Origin: Massilia glaciei
GTDB lineage: Bacteria; Pseudomonadota; Gammaproteobacteria; Burkholderiales; Burkholderiaceae_D
Assembly: GCF_003011895.2 (NCBI RefSeq)
Contig: NZ_PXWF02000262.1
Coordinates: 1-36,466, forward strand
Direction of reading: 5' to 3'
DNA length: 36,466 bases
Part shown: positions 1 through 8,553 of the stretch, one piece after another
How the letters are laid out: every line of letters begins with the position of its first letter
Position numbering within the stretch: the stretch's first letter is position 1
Position numbers and translations under genes: made by a program
The notes under the pieces: generated by a model
Seen by the model: the letters and a program-made list of their open reading frames with translations, nothing else
Databases searched by the model: none
What the model was told of the DNA's origin: nothing

Positions 1-1
1 G

Positions 2-1051
2 GCCGAACGCGGGGCGGGCGCCGGCCTGGCGCCCGGGCAGCAAAGCCTGGTCGCCAACGCGCTCGCGCTCGAGGCCCGGCTCGAGCACGCCCCGATCGCG
101 CTGTTCTCGATCGGCCTGGCCGGCGGCCCCGGTCCGGTGGCGCCGCTCAACGCCAACGCGCGCCGGCTGGTGGCCCCGGGCCGCGCCAGCGACGCCGACG
201 CGCTGTACCGGCAGTTGGGCGCGCAGCCGATCGGCCGGCGCAGCATGATCGGCTTCGACTCCGAACGCGGGGTCGAGCGCGCGCTGGTGTCGGTGTCGGC
301 GCTGGCGCTGCACGGCGAGGCGCAGCGGCTGGTGGCGCTGATGCCGGTCGAGAGCGAGCTCGAGGCCGAGGCCCTGAACGCGTGGCGCCAGCTGGTGCAT
401 GTGCTCACCCACGAGATCATGAATTCGCTCACGCCCGTGGCCTCGCTCTCGCACACCGCCTACGAGCTGCTCGACGAACTGCGCGCCGCGCTGCCGCCCG
501 AGCCGGCGGCCGACCTGTTCACCGCGCTCGACGCGATCCGCCGGCGCGCCGACAGCCTGGTCGACTTTGTCGGCAGCTATCGCAGCCTGTCGAACCTGCC
601 GCCGGCGCGGCCCGAGCTGGTGCGCGTGGGCGAGCTGTTCGAGCGCATCAACGCGCTGGTGGCGCCGGTGTGGCGCGACCGCGGCGGCGATGTGCGCTTC
701 GCGCTCGAGGGCGACGCGCTCGAACTGATGGTCGATCCGGGCCAGCTTGAGCAGGCGCTGATCAACCTGCTCAAAAACGCGTTCGAGGCGAGCGCGCAGG
801 CGGGCGCGCCGCAGGCGCAGGTCAGCGCCCGGCTGGGACGCGGCGCGCGGCTGCGCATCGAGGTCGGCGACAACGGCGCCGGCGTGCCCGACGCGCTGGT
901 CGCGCACATCTTCACGCCGTTCTTCACGATCAAGAAGCAGGGCGGCGGGATCGGGCTGGCGATGGTGCGCCAGCTGATCCACGCCAACGGCGGCACCGTG
1001 CGCTACGCCAAGTCGCTCAGCGCCGGGGCGCGCTTCATCATCACATTCTGA
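2..1051 (+). CDS. Sensor histidine kinase, NtrY-like (5' end outside window)
   Basis: This is the C-terminal part of a two-component sensor kinase. The frame is open back to the first bases of the window, so the gene starts upstream. An internal GTG at 137 is a possible start codon but lies inside the conserved reading frame. The order of parts is a PAS-like stretch, the phosphoacceptor H-box (HEIMNSLTPV, about base 412), then the ATPase domain. The ATPase domain has an N-box (LINLLKNAFEAS), a G1 box (VGDNGAGVP) and an F/G2 region (FTPFFTIKKQGGGIGLAM). The H-box wording (HEIMNSLTP) is typical of NtrY-like kinases, which are membrane sensors paired with NtrX-type regulators. The membrane part and any partner regulator are not visible. 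The gene ends 34 bases before the next one. The kinase call is firm; the NtrY subgroup is inferred. Confidence 0.88.
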   Translation, partial: AERGAGAGLAPGQQSLVANALALEARLEHAPIALFSIGLAGGPGPVAPLNANARRLVAPGRASDADALYRQLGAQPIGRRSMIGFDSERGVERALVSVSALALHGEAQRLVALMPVESELEAEALNAWRQLVHVLTHEIMNSLTPVASLSHTAYELLDELRAALPPEPAADLFTALDAIRRRADSLVDFVGSYRSLSNLPPARPELVRVGELFERINALVAPVWRDRGGDVRFALEGDALELMVDPGQLEQALINLLKNAFEASAQAGAPQAQVSARLGRGARLRIEVGDNGAGVPDALVAHIFTPFFTIKKQGGGIGLAMVRQLIHANGGTVRYAKSLSAGARFIITF

Positions 1052-1085
1052 CCGGCGGCACCGTGCGCCAAACCGAGGACACAGC

Positions 1086-2219
1086 ATGACCAAGCTTTCC
1101 CGCCTGACCTCGATCGACATGCTGCGGGGGTTCGTCATCGCGCTCATGGCGCTCGACCACACGCGCGACTTTTTCGCGCCCACGCCGTTCGACCCGCTCG
1201 ACCTGACGCTCGGTTCGGCCGGCTGGTACTGGACCCGTTGGATCACCAACCTGTGCGCGCCGACCTTTGTGCTGCTGGCTGGCGCCTCGGCCTTCCTGCG
1301 CGGCCTGAAAGGCGACCAGGCGGAACTGTCGCGCTACCTGCTCTCGCGCGGGGCGATGCTGATCCTGCTCGAGATGACCTGGATCAGTTTCAGCTGGCAG
1401 TTCGGGTTCAACGTCATCATCTTGCAGGTGATCTGGGCGCTCGGCGCGGGCATGATGTTCCTCGGGCTGCTCGTGTGGCTGCCGCTGCCGGCCATCGCGC
1501 TGATCGGGGCGGCGCTGATCTTGCCGCACAACCTGCTCGACCTGGCGCCGGGGGCCAAGCCCGGCGCGCTGATGATGGCCTGGCACCACGCCGGCTTTTC
1601 GCCGCTGCCGGGCAACCACGGAATCGTGTTCCGCTATCCGCTGATGCCTTGGCTCGGGCTGATCGCCGTCGGCTACGCGCTCGGCCCGGTGTTCCGCTGG
1701 GAGCCTGCGCGGCGCCAGCGCTTCCTGTTGTGGGCGGCAAGCGGCCTGCTGCTGGCGTTCGTGCTGCTGCGCGCGGCCAATTTGTACGGCAATCCCAAGC
1801 CGTGGCTGGCGCAGGGGCGCGGCTGGGCGGTCGACCTGATGGCTTTCATGGACGTGGAAAAATACCCGCCTTCGCTGCTGTACCTGTGCGTCACGGTGGG
1901 CCTCGCGCTGCTGCTGCTGGTGGCGATGGAGCGCATCAAGCCGGTGCCGCCGCTGCTGCTGTTCGGGCGCACGCCGATGTTCTTCTACGTGGTGCACATC
2001 GCATTGATCCACCTGCTCGGGAACGTGTATTTGACCGCGCGCTTCGGGTCGATGGACACGCCGCGCGGGCTGCCGCTGGCGTATGTGCCGTCGCTGCTGG
2101 TGTGCTATGTGGCGTGGGTCGCGATGCTGGCGCTGATGTACTGGCTCACGCGCTGGTGGTGCAACTGGCGCGCCGCGCGCCCGTTGGCGCTGGCTGACCG
2201 CTCATCGACAAGCTGCTAG
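1086..2219 (+). CDS. DUF1624 / heparan-alpha-glucosaminide acetyltransferase-like membrane protein
   Basis: A 377-residue polytopic inner-membrane protein. The N-terminal signature SIDMLRGFVIALMALDHTRD matches the DUF1624 (HGSNAT catalytic-domain-like) family, whose best-known member transfers acetyl groups across the membrane to glucosamine ends. The RGF and DHTRD residues are the conserved family core. The rest consists of about nine or ten hydrophobic segments joined by short basic loops, ending in an Arg-rich cytoplasmic tail. The ATG follows a GAGGAC stretch at a plausible distance. Its stop codon overlaps the stop of the convergent elaA-like gene in a CTAG tetranucleotide (2216-2219), so no room exists for a terminator between them. 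The substrate in bacteria is generally unknown, and acetyl transfer here is inferred from the family only. Confidence 0.85.
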   Translation: MTKLSRLTSIDMLRGFVIALMALDHTRDFFAPTPFDPLDLTLGSAGWYWTRWITNLCAPTFVLLAGASAFLRGLKGDQAELSRYLLSRGAMLILLEMTWISFSWQFGFNVIILQVIWALGAGMMFLGLLVWLPLPAIALIGAALILPHNLLDLAPGAKPGALMMAWHHAGFSPLPGNHGIVFRYPLMPWLGLIAVGYALGPVFRWEPARRQRFLLWAASGLLLAFVLLRAANLYGNPKPWLAQGRGWAVDLMAFMDVEKYPPSLLYLCVTVGLALLLLVAMERIKPVPPLLLFGRTPMFFYVVHIALIHLLGNVYLTARFGSMDTPRGLPLAYVPSLLVCYVAWVAMLALMYWLTRWWCNWRAARPLALADRSSTSC

Positions 2220-2677
2220 GATGATTGCAGCAGCATGTCGATGTGCACGATGCCGTCCTCGTCGTACGGTTCCGAGACCGTCTTGAAGCCAAAGCTGGCG
2301 TAGAACTGCTCGAGGTAGCGCTGCGCGCCGATGCGGATATGCTGGCCCGGATAGAGCTGGCCGGCGTGCCAGATGCCCTGTTCGAGCAGCTCCTTGCCGG
2401 TGCCCGTGCCGCGCGCGGCGGGCGAGGTCAGCACGCGCCCGATCGACATCTCGGCGTACTTGGCGCCGGGTGCCAGCACCCGCATGTAGGCGGCCAGCCG
2501 GCGCTGGCCCTTGATGGTGCGCCAGCCGAGCAGGTGGTGGGCCGCGAAATCGAGTCCGTCCATGTCGTTGTAAAAGCAGGTTTGCTCGAGGATGAACACC
2601 TCCTGGCGCAGGGCCAGCACCGCGTACAGCTCCGCGCCCGAGAGCGCGTCAAACGCACACCACTGCCATTCCGTCAT
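2216..2677 (-). CDS. elaA: GNAT family N-acetyltransferase, ElaA type
   Basis: A 153-residue GNAT acetyltransferase of the ElaA family, predicted to use acetyl-CoA to acetylate an unknown small molecule or protein. It begins MTEWQWCAFDALSGAELYA, and the early motif LALRQEVFILEQTC is the hallmark of ElaA proteins. The acetyl-CoA binding loop is seen as IGRVLTSPAARGTGTGKELL. The reading frame stays open far upstream, but the ATG at 2677 is preceded by AAAGGAATCGCA, a good ribosome binding site, and matches the family start. It lies 62 bases downstream of the acetylpolyamine amidohydrolase on the same strand, so it is probably co-transcribed with it and gshA. Its stop overlaps that of the convergent membrane-protein gene. 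Confidence 0.9.
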   Translation of the reverse strand: MTEWQWCAFDALSGAELYAVLALRQEVFILEQTCFYNDMDGLDFAAHHLLGWRTIKGQRRLAAYMRVLAPGAKYAEMSIGRVLTSPAARGTGTGKELLEQGIWHAGQLYPGQHIRIGAQRYLEQFYASFGFKTVSEPYDEDGIVHIDMLLQSS

Positions 2678-2739
2678 TGCGATTCCTTTTGTTTGTGAGC
2701 CGTGTGAGTGATGCCGTCCATATGCCGTCCATATGCCGT

Positions 2740-3783
2740 CTATGCGGCGCCGTCGAAACCTGCGAGCACGTTGACCACGTTGACGCCGATCTCGGGCACC
2801 GCCGCGCCGCCTTCGAGCACGAACACGGTCGGCAGCCCGAGGTGCGCGAGGCGCTCGCCGATCCGCGAAAAATCGTCGCTTTGCAGCGCGAAGCTCGAGC
2901 GCGGGTCGCCGGCGAAGGTGTCGACGCCGAGCGAGACCACCAGCGCCTCGGGCGCGTAGCCGGCCAGCTTGTAGCATGCCGTCTCGAGCGCGGCGAACCA
3001 GCTGGCCGCGCTTGCGCCGGGCGCGAGCGGCAGGTTCATGTTGCAGCCAAGCCCCGCGTGCTCGCCGGTCTCGTCGGCGTGCCCGAGGTAGAACGGGTAC
3101 TCGTGGCGCGGGTCGGCGTGGATCGAGACGAACAGCACCTCGGCGCGCCCGTAGAAGATGCTCTGGGTGCCGTTGCCGTGGTGGTAGTCGAGATCGATGA
3201 TGGCGACCCGGCTGGCGCCGTCGTCGAGCAGGTGCTGGGCCGCCAGCGCGGCGTTGTTCAGGAAGCAGTAGCCGCCGAAGTAGTCGGCGCCGGCGTGGTG
3301 GCCGGGCGGGCGCGTGAGCGCAAAGCTGGCGCGCTCGCCCAGGCGCAGCGCGTGCGCGGCGTTGATGGCGCAGTCGGCGCCGGTCTTGGCGGCGATCCAG
3401 GTGCCGGCCGTGAGCGCGCTGCCGGCGTCCGACGCGTACATGCCGAGGCGGGCCGTGAAGTTGTCGGGTTCGACGTCGCGCCGCATGCCGTGCGCCGGCC
3501 ACAGCGAGGGCAGCGCGTCGCGCCCGGCGTTGGCCGGGTCGAGCGCGGCCCATTGGCTCCAGGCGCTGCGCAGGAAATGCAGGTAGCGCGGCGTGTGCAC
3601 GCGTTCGAGCGAGGCCAGCGAGACGCCCTGCGGCGTGACGATGCGCCCGAGCGCGCGCCGTTCGAGTTCGGCCAGCACGAGGCCGGCGCGCTCCGGTTTT
3701 TCGGAGCATGGCACGGCCGCGCCGCGGAAGATCTCGCCGCGGCCGTGGTGCTGGGCGTGGTGGTTATTGTAAAAGGTGAGCAA
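2740..3783 (-). CDS. Acetylpolyamine amidohydrolase / histone deacetylase superfamily
   Basis: A 347-residue zinc amidohydrolase of the histone deacetylase superfamily. The length and motifs fit bacterial acetylpolyamine amidohydrolases (APAH, about 340 residues), which remove acetyl groups from N-acetylated polyamines. Visible active-site parts are the tandem His in RPPGHHAGADYFGGYCFLNN, the metal-binding DLDYHHGNGTQ, and SLGVDTFAGDP with the second metal Asp. The C-terminal Gly-Gly of VLEGG is also present. The start is a TTG at 3783, only five bases after the gshA stop and without a convincing ribosome binding site, which suggests translational coupling to gshA. The N-terminus aligns with known APAHs from this TTG. 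Acetylpolyamine is the likely substrate; deacetylation of other acyl-amines is possible. Confidence 0.87.
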   Translation of the reverse strand: MLTFYNNHHAQHHGRGEIFRGAAVPCSEKPERAGLVLAELERRALGRIVTPQGVSLASLERVHTPRYLHFLRSAWSQWAALDPANAGRDALPSLWPAHGMRRDVEPDNFTARLGMYASDAGSALTAGTWIAAKTGADCAINAAHALRLGERASFALTRPPGHHAGADYFGGYCFLNNAALAAQHLLDDGASRVAIIDLDYHHGNGTQSIFYGRAEVLFVSIHADPRHEYPFYLGHADETGEHAGLGCNMNLPLAPGASAASWFAALETACYKLAGYAPEALVVSLGVDTFAGDPRSSFALQSDDFSRIGERLAHLGLPTVFVLEGGAAVPEIGVNVVNVLAGFDGAA

Positions 3784-3788
3784 GGGTG

Positions 3789-5393
3789 TCAGTCACCACA
3801 CAGCGTGCTGGAATTGTAGGCGGCGACGAACTGGTCGAAGCCGCCGGTCTGGCTCTGCTCGATGATCAGCTGCTCGGCCAGCGAGGCGGCGCCCAGTTCG
3901 GCGAACATCTGCTCCTCGGCCGGCATCAGCGCGTCGGCGCGGAAGTGGGCCGCGTGCAGCACGCTCTGTTGCAGGCCGAAGGCGGCGAACGAGCCCAGTT
4001 CGCGCACCGCGCCCAGCACCCGCGCCGACGGCGTCAGTTCGGGGTCGGCCACCTTGGCGCGCTGTGCCGCGAGCGAGGACGCGTGCACGGCGCCGTCGCT
4101 GTGCTGCTCCTTGTGCTGCTCGTCGAGCAGCCGCGCGCACGGGGCGATGCGCTCGAGCAGTTCGGCGGCCCACTCGCGCAGGCCGACCTCGGCGCCGTCG
4201 CGGGTCAGGGTAAGGCCCGGGCGGCGGCCCTCCTTGACGGTGCGCGCGAAATTGCGCGCGTGGACGTCGCTTTGCGCCGGCGTGATCGGGGCGCTTTCGT
4301 CGAGCGCGCAAAACAGCAAAAAGGCGTCCATGAAGCGGCCGGTCTCGAGGCTGATGCCGATCGGCTCGAACGGGTCGACGTCGAGGCAGCGCACCTCGAC
4401 ATACTGCACCCCGCGCTTGCACAGCGCCTGCACCGGCCGTTCGCCGCTGCGGATCACGCGCTTGGGGCGGATGGTCGAATAATATTCGTTCTCGATCTGG
4501 AGCACGTTGGTCGAGAGCTGGATCCACTCGCCGTCCCTGCGGGTGCCGAGCTCCTGGTAGGGCGGGTAGGGCCGGTTGACCGCGTCCATGAGCGTCGTGA
4601 CATAGCTTTCGAGGCAGTTCTCGTGCGGGGTCAGGCCGGACTGGGCGTCGTTCTGGTAGCCGAGGTCGCTCATGCGCAGGCTGGTCGCGAAGGGCAGGAA
4701 CAGGGTGTCGTCGGAGAGCGTCTCGAGCTGGTGCGCGCGCCCGCGCAGGAAGCCGGCCGAGAGCGCGGGCGAGGCGCCGAACAGGTACATCAGCAGCCAG
4801 CTGTAGCGGCGGAAATTGCGGATCAGCGCGAAGTAGCTGGCCGACTGGTAGTCGCGCAGCGGGCAGCCGCCCTCTTCGGGCACGCCGTCGTTCTCGCGCA
4901 GCAGGTCCCACAGGCGCTCCGACAGCGAGTAGTTGTAGTGGATGCCGGCGATGCACTGCATCGCCTTGCCGTAGCGCAGAGCCAGGCCGCGCCGGTACAC
5001 GTGTTTGAGCATGCCGATGTTGGACTTGCCGTACCAGGCGATCTGGATCTCGTCCTCGGACGGCAGCGCGCACGGCATCGATTGGCTCCACAGCATCTCG
5101 GCGCCGAGCCGGGTGTAGGCGAAGCGGTGGATCGCGTCGAGCCGGTTGAGCGTGAGGGAGATGTCGTGTTCGGCCGGGGTGATGTATTCGAGCAGGGCTT
5201 CGGCGTAGTCGGTGGTGATTTGCGGATGGGTCAGGGCCGATCCGAGTTGCTCCGGATGGGGGGTGCGCGCCAGATGGCCTTGTGGGTCGATGCGCAGCCC
5301 TTCGCGTTCGATGCCGCGCAGGCCCTGCCCGAGCAGGGCGCGGTGCGCGTCGTCGCCGAGCAGGGCGAGGCGGCGGGTGAGTTGGTTCGGCAC
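3789..5393 (-). CDS. gshA: Glutamate-cysteine ligase (gamma-glutamylcysteine synthetase)
   Basis: A 534-residue enzyme of the E. coli GshA family (518 residues in E. coli). It joins L-glutamate and L-cysteine with ATP in the first, rate-limiting step of glutathione synthesis in the cytosol. Family landmarks are [13 protein letters not shown] near the N-terminus (substrate/metal site), [27 protein letters not shown]-like wording, [10 protein letters not shown], and [12 protein letters not shown]. The start is a GTG at 5393 preceded by AAAGGA at five bases. The downstream acetylpolyamine amidohydrolase starts five bases after the gshA stop, so the two are almost certainly one transcript. The usual partner gshB is not in the window. 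No clear promoter could be assigned in the 84-base gap to the DUF885 gene. Confidence 0.96.
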   Translation of the reverse strand: MPNQLTRRLALLGDDAHRALLGQGLRGIEREGLRIDPQGHLARTPHPEQLGSALTHPQITTDYAEALLEYITPAEHDISLTLNRLDAIHRFAYTRLGAEMLWSQSMPCALPSEDEIQIAWYGKSNIGMLKHVYRRGLALRYGKAMQCIAGIHYNYSLSERLWDLLRENDGVPEEGGCPLRDYQSASYFALIRNFRRYSWLLMYLFGASPALSAGFLRGRAHQLETLSDDTLFLPFATSLRMSDLGYQNDAQSGLTPHENCLESYVTTLMDAVNRPYPPYQELGTRRDGEWIQLSTNVLQIENEYYSTIRPKRVIRSGERPVQALCKRGVQYVEVRCLDVDPFEPIGISLETGRFMDAFLLFCALDESAPITPAQSDVHARNFARTVKEGRRPGLTLTRDGAEVGLREWAAELLERIAPCARLLDEQHKEQHSDGAVHASSLAAQRAKVADPELTPSARVLGAVRELGSFAAFGLQQSVLHAAHFRADALMPAEEQMFAELGAASLAEQLIIEQSQTGGFDQFVAAYNSSTLCGD

Positions 5394-5477
5394 GGAGATC
5401 CTTTCTTGACCTGCTAAATTGGTAATTTGAGCAGAGATTAACCGAAATCGGGCAAGCGCGTCGAGCCGGCGGCGATT

Positions 5478-7283
5478 TTATCGGGCGCCGCCAAGTGCCG
5501 GCGGCGCGGCCGGCGGCGCGGCCGGAGGGGGCGGCCGCGGCGGCGCCACGGACGCCATCCAGAGTCCGACCTGCTGCTCGAGCAGCGACAGCGGCAGCGG
5601 CCCGTTGTCGATCACGGCGCCGTGGAAGCGGCGCAGGTCGAAGCGCGCGCCGAGCGTGGCCTGGGCCTGCTCGCGCAGCGCCCGGATGCGCAGTTGGCCG
5701 AGCTTGTAGCCGAGCGCCTGGCCGGGCCAGCCGATGTAGCGGTCGACCTCGACCTCGTTGTCGAACGCGGTGTTGGCGGTGTTGGCGTTGAGGTAGTCGA
5801 GCGCCTGCTGGCGGGTCCAGCCCCGCGCGTGGATGCCGGTGTCGACCACCAGCCGCGCGGCCCGGAACAGCTCCGAGTTGAGCTGGCCGAAGCGCGAGAA
5901 CGGGTCGCGCATCAGGCCCAGCTCGGGGCCCAGGCTTTCGGCGTACAGGGCCCAGCCCTCGCCGAAGGCGACGTACCAGCCGCGGCGCCGGAACTCGGGC
6001 AGGTCGGCCAGTTCGTGGGCGCGCGCGGTCTGCAGGTGGTGGCCCGGCACGCCCTCGTGCAGGGCCAGTGTTTCGATCTCCCAGATCGGGCGCGCGGCCA
6101 GGCGCGAGGTGTTGACCACCAGCGCGGCCGGCGTGAACAGGCTGCCGGCCTGATAGTAGGCGGGGGACTGGGTCTCGGCGCCGAGCGCCTGCACCGGCTT
6201 GACCACCAGCGCCTCGGACGGCAGCGCGGCGAACAGCTCGGGCAGGCGCGCGCTGGCGCGCGCGACCACGCTGCGGTAGCGCGCCAGCAGCGGCGCCGGT
6301 TCTTTGTAGAACAGGCGCGGGTCGGTGGTGGCGAAGCGGACGAACTGGGCGAAGTTGCCGGCGAAGCCGGTGCGCGCGATGGCGGCGCGCATGCCGGCGC
6401 GGATGCGCGCGACCTCTTGCAGGCCGAGCGCGTGGATCTCGGACGGGGTCAGGTCGGCGGTGCTGTGGACGCGCGCCAGAAAGGCGTAGTAGTCGTTGCC
6501 TCCGGGCAGGGCGTTGGCGCCGATGCTCTCGCGCGACAGCGGCAGGTAGTCGGCGCGCAGGTATTGTTCGAGCCTTTGCAGCGCGGGCGCGGCCCTGGCG
6601 CGCAGCGCGGCCGGGCCGGCCGCGGCCAGTTCGTCGCGCACGGCCTTGGGGATGGTGGCCGGGATCTGGCGGAACGGCAGGCCCAGCGCGCCGCTCTCGA
6701 CCCCCTCGCGCAATTGGCGCAGCAGTTCGGGCACGGGGCGCAGCACCGCGCGCGGGGTGCTCCAGCCGGTCTTGAGCCCCTCGCCGAGCTGCTCGATGAT
6801 GCCGTCTATGTGGGCCGGCAGGGCCTCGATGCGGGCCAGGTAGTTGCGGTAGTCGGTCTCGTGGGCGAAGGGCATCTGCGCGACCAGCTGGGCGAAGCTG
6901 ATGTGGATGCCCTCGTGCCCGCTCAGCGGTTGCACCTGGTAGGGATAGAACGAGGCCGCCTCGAGCTTCTGGGCCTGCTCATACACGAATAGCTCGAGGG
7001 AAAGCTGGTTTTGCGGGCTCAGTTTGTCGTGCTCGAGTTGCAGCGCCTGTTCGAGCATCTGCTGGGCGTGCGCGGTGGCGGCTCGGCTGCCCGCTAGCGA
7101 GGTGTCGGACAAGGTGGCGTTGTAGCGGTGGTCGCCGGCGGCGGTTGCCAGTTCGGGCCGGTTCTGCATGCGCCATTGCCATTCGGCGTCGAACAGCGCG
7201 CGCGCGGCGGCATCGGGGTTGCCCGCCGCCATGGAAGTGCACGGAGCGATCACGAAGACACAGAGGACCAGCAGTTTGCGCAT
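5478..7283 (-). CDS. DUF885 family exported protein, zinc-metallopeptidase-like
   Basis: A 601-residue protein of the DUF885 family. A signal peptide is seen at the N-terminus (MRKLLVLCVFVIAPCTSMAA), so it is exported to the periplasm or anchored there. The C-terminal half contains LALHEGVPGHHLQ, an HExxH-like arrangement, followed by FGEGWALYAESLG, whose Glu residues probably complete a metal site as in gluzincin-like peptidases. The C-terminus is a Pro/Ala-rich tail of about 20 residues after the conserved fold. The ATG at 7283 was chosen because it begins the signal peptide and follows GGAG at six bases; the frame extends 54 codons upstream without support. No substrate is known for this group. 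It precedes gshA by 84 bases on the same strand. Confidence 0.87.
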   Translation of the reverse strand: MRKLLVLCVFVIAPCTSMAAGNPDAAARALFDAEWQWRMQNRPELATAAGDHRYNATLSDTSLAGSRAATAHAQQMLEQALQLEHDKLSPQNQLSLELFVYEQAQKLEAASFYPYQVQPLSGHEGIHISFAQLVAQMPFAHETDYRNYLARIEALPAHIDGIIEQLGEGLKTGWSTPRAVLRPVPELLRQLREGVESGALGLPFRQIPATIPKAVRDELAAAGPAALRARAAPALQRLEQYLRADYLPLSRESIGANALPGGNDYYAFLARVHSTADLTPSEIHALGLQEVARIRAGMRAAIARTGFAGNFAQFVRFATTDPRLFYKEPAPLLARYRSVVARASARLPELFAALPSEALVVKPVQALGAETQSPAYYQAGSLFTPAALVVNTSRLAARPIWEIETLALHEGVPGHHLQTARAHELADLPEFRRRGWYVAFGEGWALYAESLGPELGLMRDPFSRFGQLNSELFRAARLVVDTGIHARGWTRQQALDYLNANTANTAFDNEVEVDRYIGWPGQALGYKLGQLRIRALREQAQATLGARFDLRRFHGAVIDNGPLPLSLLEQQVGLWMASVAPPRPPPPAAPPAAPPALGGAR

Positions 7284-7413
7284 GCGCGGCTCCAGGGACG
7301 AGAACGCTATTCTAGTGCAGCGGGCGAAGCGCTGGCGCGCGCCGGCCCGGTGGTGCGGCAGCGATGGCGTGTCCGCGGCCATCGACCTCGTGCCCGCGCA
7401 AAACCCATCGGCG

Positions 7414-7460
7414 CTCCCGCCATTGGCAGAAATGACTTCCGGCAAAGCGGGGACCTGGCC
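7414..7460 (+). repeat. Dispersed intergenic repeat, copy 1
   Basis: It contains CCATTGGCAGAAATGACTTC followed by a shortened GCAAAGCGGGGACCTGG. The same core occurs at 20853-20906 and, reversed, at 7546-7598. This copy has lost part of the GC-rich hairpin (CCCGCGAAAGCGGGG in the full form). Confidence 0.75.
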
Positions 7461-7545
7461 GGGCTTGCCATCAAACGGCGCTTGATACTCCAGACCTACG
7501 GCTTGCGAGGTTAAATCCGCACAAGGCGCATCGTTGCAAACTCAT

Positions 7546-7598
7546 CATGGGCCCCGCTTTCGCGGGAAGTCATTTCTGCCAATGGCGGAAATGACGGG
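7546..7598 (-). repeat. Dispersed intergenic repeat, copy 2
   Basis: On the minus strand this reads CCCGTCATTTCCGCC, then ATTGGCAGAAATGACTTCCC, then GCGAAAGCGGGGCCCATG. It contains two hairpins: TCATTTCCGCC pairing across ATTGG with GGCAGAAATGA, and CCCGCGAAAGCGGG. It faces copy 1 about 85 bases away. Confidence 0.8.
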
Positions 7599-7620
7599 TT
7601 TATTTTTGCGGTTCCGCGCA

Positions 7621-7702
7621 GCCATCCACATTATCCCCACCGCCATCCACATGATCCCGCCGCCATCGACGCGAAGGGCGCCGCCATCGACGTAATCCCT
7701 GC
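7621..7702. repeat. Four imperfect tandem repeats of 20-21 bases
   Basis: Units beginning GCCATCCAC or GCCATCGAC start at 7621, 7642, 7662 and 7683. Units one and two share GCCATCCACAT-ATCCC, while units three and four share GCCATCGACG. The tract lies 20 bases beyond the prmC stop and just after dispersed repeat copy 2, so it falls in the probable 3' untranslated region of the hemA-prfA-dsbB-prmC transcript. Confidence 0.8.
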
Positions 7703-7722
7703 CGCTTCTGTTGCGGCGCCGA

Positions 7723-8553
7723 TCACGAATGCGCGGCCCTGCGGGCGCCGCTGACGCGTTCGATGTCGGCCAGGTCGCGCCAGCTGCGCACGTCGGTGTA
7801 GCCGTGCTCGTCCAACAGCGCGCGCACCTGGGCGGCCTGGTCGTAGCCGTGCTCGAGCAGCAGGTGGCCGTGCGGGACCAGGTGCGCGGCGGCGCCGGCG
7901 ATGATCGTGCGCAGCGCCGACAGGCCGTCGGCGCCGTCGCTGAGCGCGCCCGGCGGCTCGTAGCGCAAATCGCCCTGCGCCAGGTGCGGGTCGGCATGGG
8001 CGATGTACGGCGGGTTCGACACGATCAGCTCGAAGCGCTCGCCGGCCACCGCGCCGAACCAGTCGCTGTGCAAAAAACGCACCCGCGCGCCGTGGCTGGC
8101 CGCGTTCCCGGCCGCCACCGCCAGCGCCGCCGCGCTGACGTCGAGCGCGCACACGCGCGCGTCGGGCCGGGTGTGGGCGATGGCGACCGCGATGGCGCCG
8201 CTGCCGGTGCCCATGTCGAGCACGCGGCCCAGGTCGGGCAGCCGCTCGAGCGCCAGTTCGACCAGCAGTTCGGTGTCGGGGCGGGGAATGAGCACGGCGT
8301 CGGTGACGCGCAGCGCGAGGCCGAAGAATTCGCGCTGCCCGACGATGTAGGCGATCGGTTCGCCGGCCAGGCGGCGGGCCACCAGCGCGCCCAGCCGCGC
8401 CGCCTCGGCCGCGGTGAGCGCGCGCGTGTCCTGGGTGATCAGGCTCACGCGCGTCATGCCGAGCGCGTGGCACAGCAGGATGCGGTTCTCGAGCGCGCCG
8501 AGCGGCAGCGCCGCCTGCAGCGCGCCGACCGTGCTGCCGGGTTCGACGTGCAT
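7723..8553 (-). CDS. prmC: Release factor glutamine methyltransferase
   Basis: A 276-residue (E. coli 277) S-adenosylmethionine-dependent methyltransferase that methylates the glutamine of the GGQ motif in release factors RF1 and RF2. The N-terminal helical domain is followed by GEPIAYIVGQREFFG, the SAM-binding loop VLDMGTGSGAIA (residues about 111-122) and the catalytic NPPY at residues 180-183. The ATG at 8553 overlaps the dsbB stop by one base (TGATG), a typical translational-coupling arrangement. Its substrate RF1 is encoded by prfA two genes upstream in the same orientation, the usual hemA-prfA-prmC grouping, here with dsbB inserted. Confidence 0.96.
   Translation of the reverse strand: MHVEPGSTVGALQAALPLGALENRILLCHALGMTRVSLITQDTRALTAAEAARLGALVARRLAGEPIAYIVGQREFFGLALRVTDAVLIPRPDTELLVELALERLPDLGRVLDMGTGSGAIAVAIAHTRPDARVCALDVSAAALAVAAGNAASHGARVRFLHSDWFGAVAGERFELIVSNPPYIAHADPHLAQGDLRYEPPGALSDGADGLSALRTIIAGAAAHLVPHGHLLLEHGYDQAAQVRALLDEHGYTDVRSWRDLADIERVSGARRAAHS

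Larger units (their letters stand above)
7284..7722. other. Gene-free spacer of 439 bases with dispersed and tandem repeats
   Basis: No supported gene lies between the prmC stop and the DUF885 start. The stretch holds two oppositely oriented copies of the GTCATT...GGGGACC intergenic repeat (about 7414-7460 and 7546-7598) and four 20-21-base tandem units (7621-7702). Reading frames crossing it translate to repetitive peptide (VDGG, IMWMA) and are not credible genes. Confidence 0.75.

Noticed and set aside
2216-3709. Fusion of a long N-terminal extension to the ElaA-type acetyltransferase
   Set aside because: The extension is the out-of-frame shadow of the acetylpolyamine amidohydrolase and is Arg-rich. 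The internal ATG at 2677 has a good ribosome binding site and the family N-terminus.
3786-5417. Long plus-strand open frame of 543 codons opposite gshA
   Set aside because: It is a shadow of gshA caused by GC-rich codon use. Its translation is low-complexity in Gln, Arg and His and has no family signature, while the minus-strand frame is a clear GshA.
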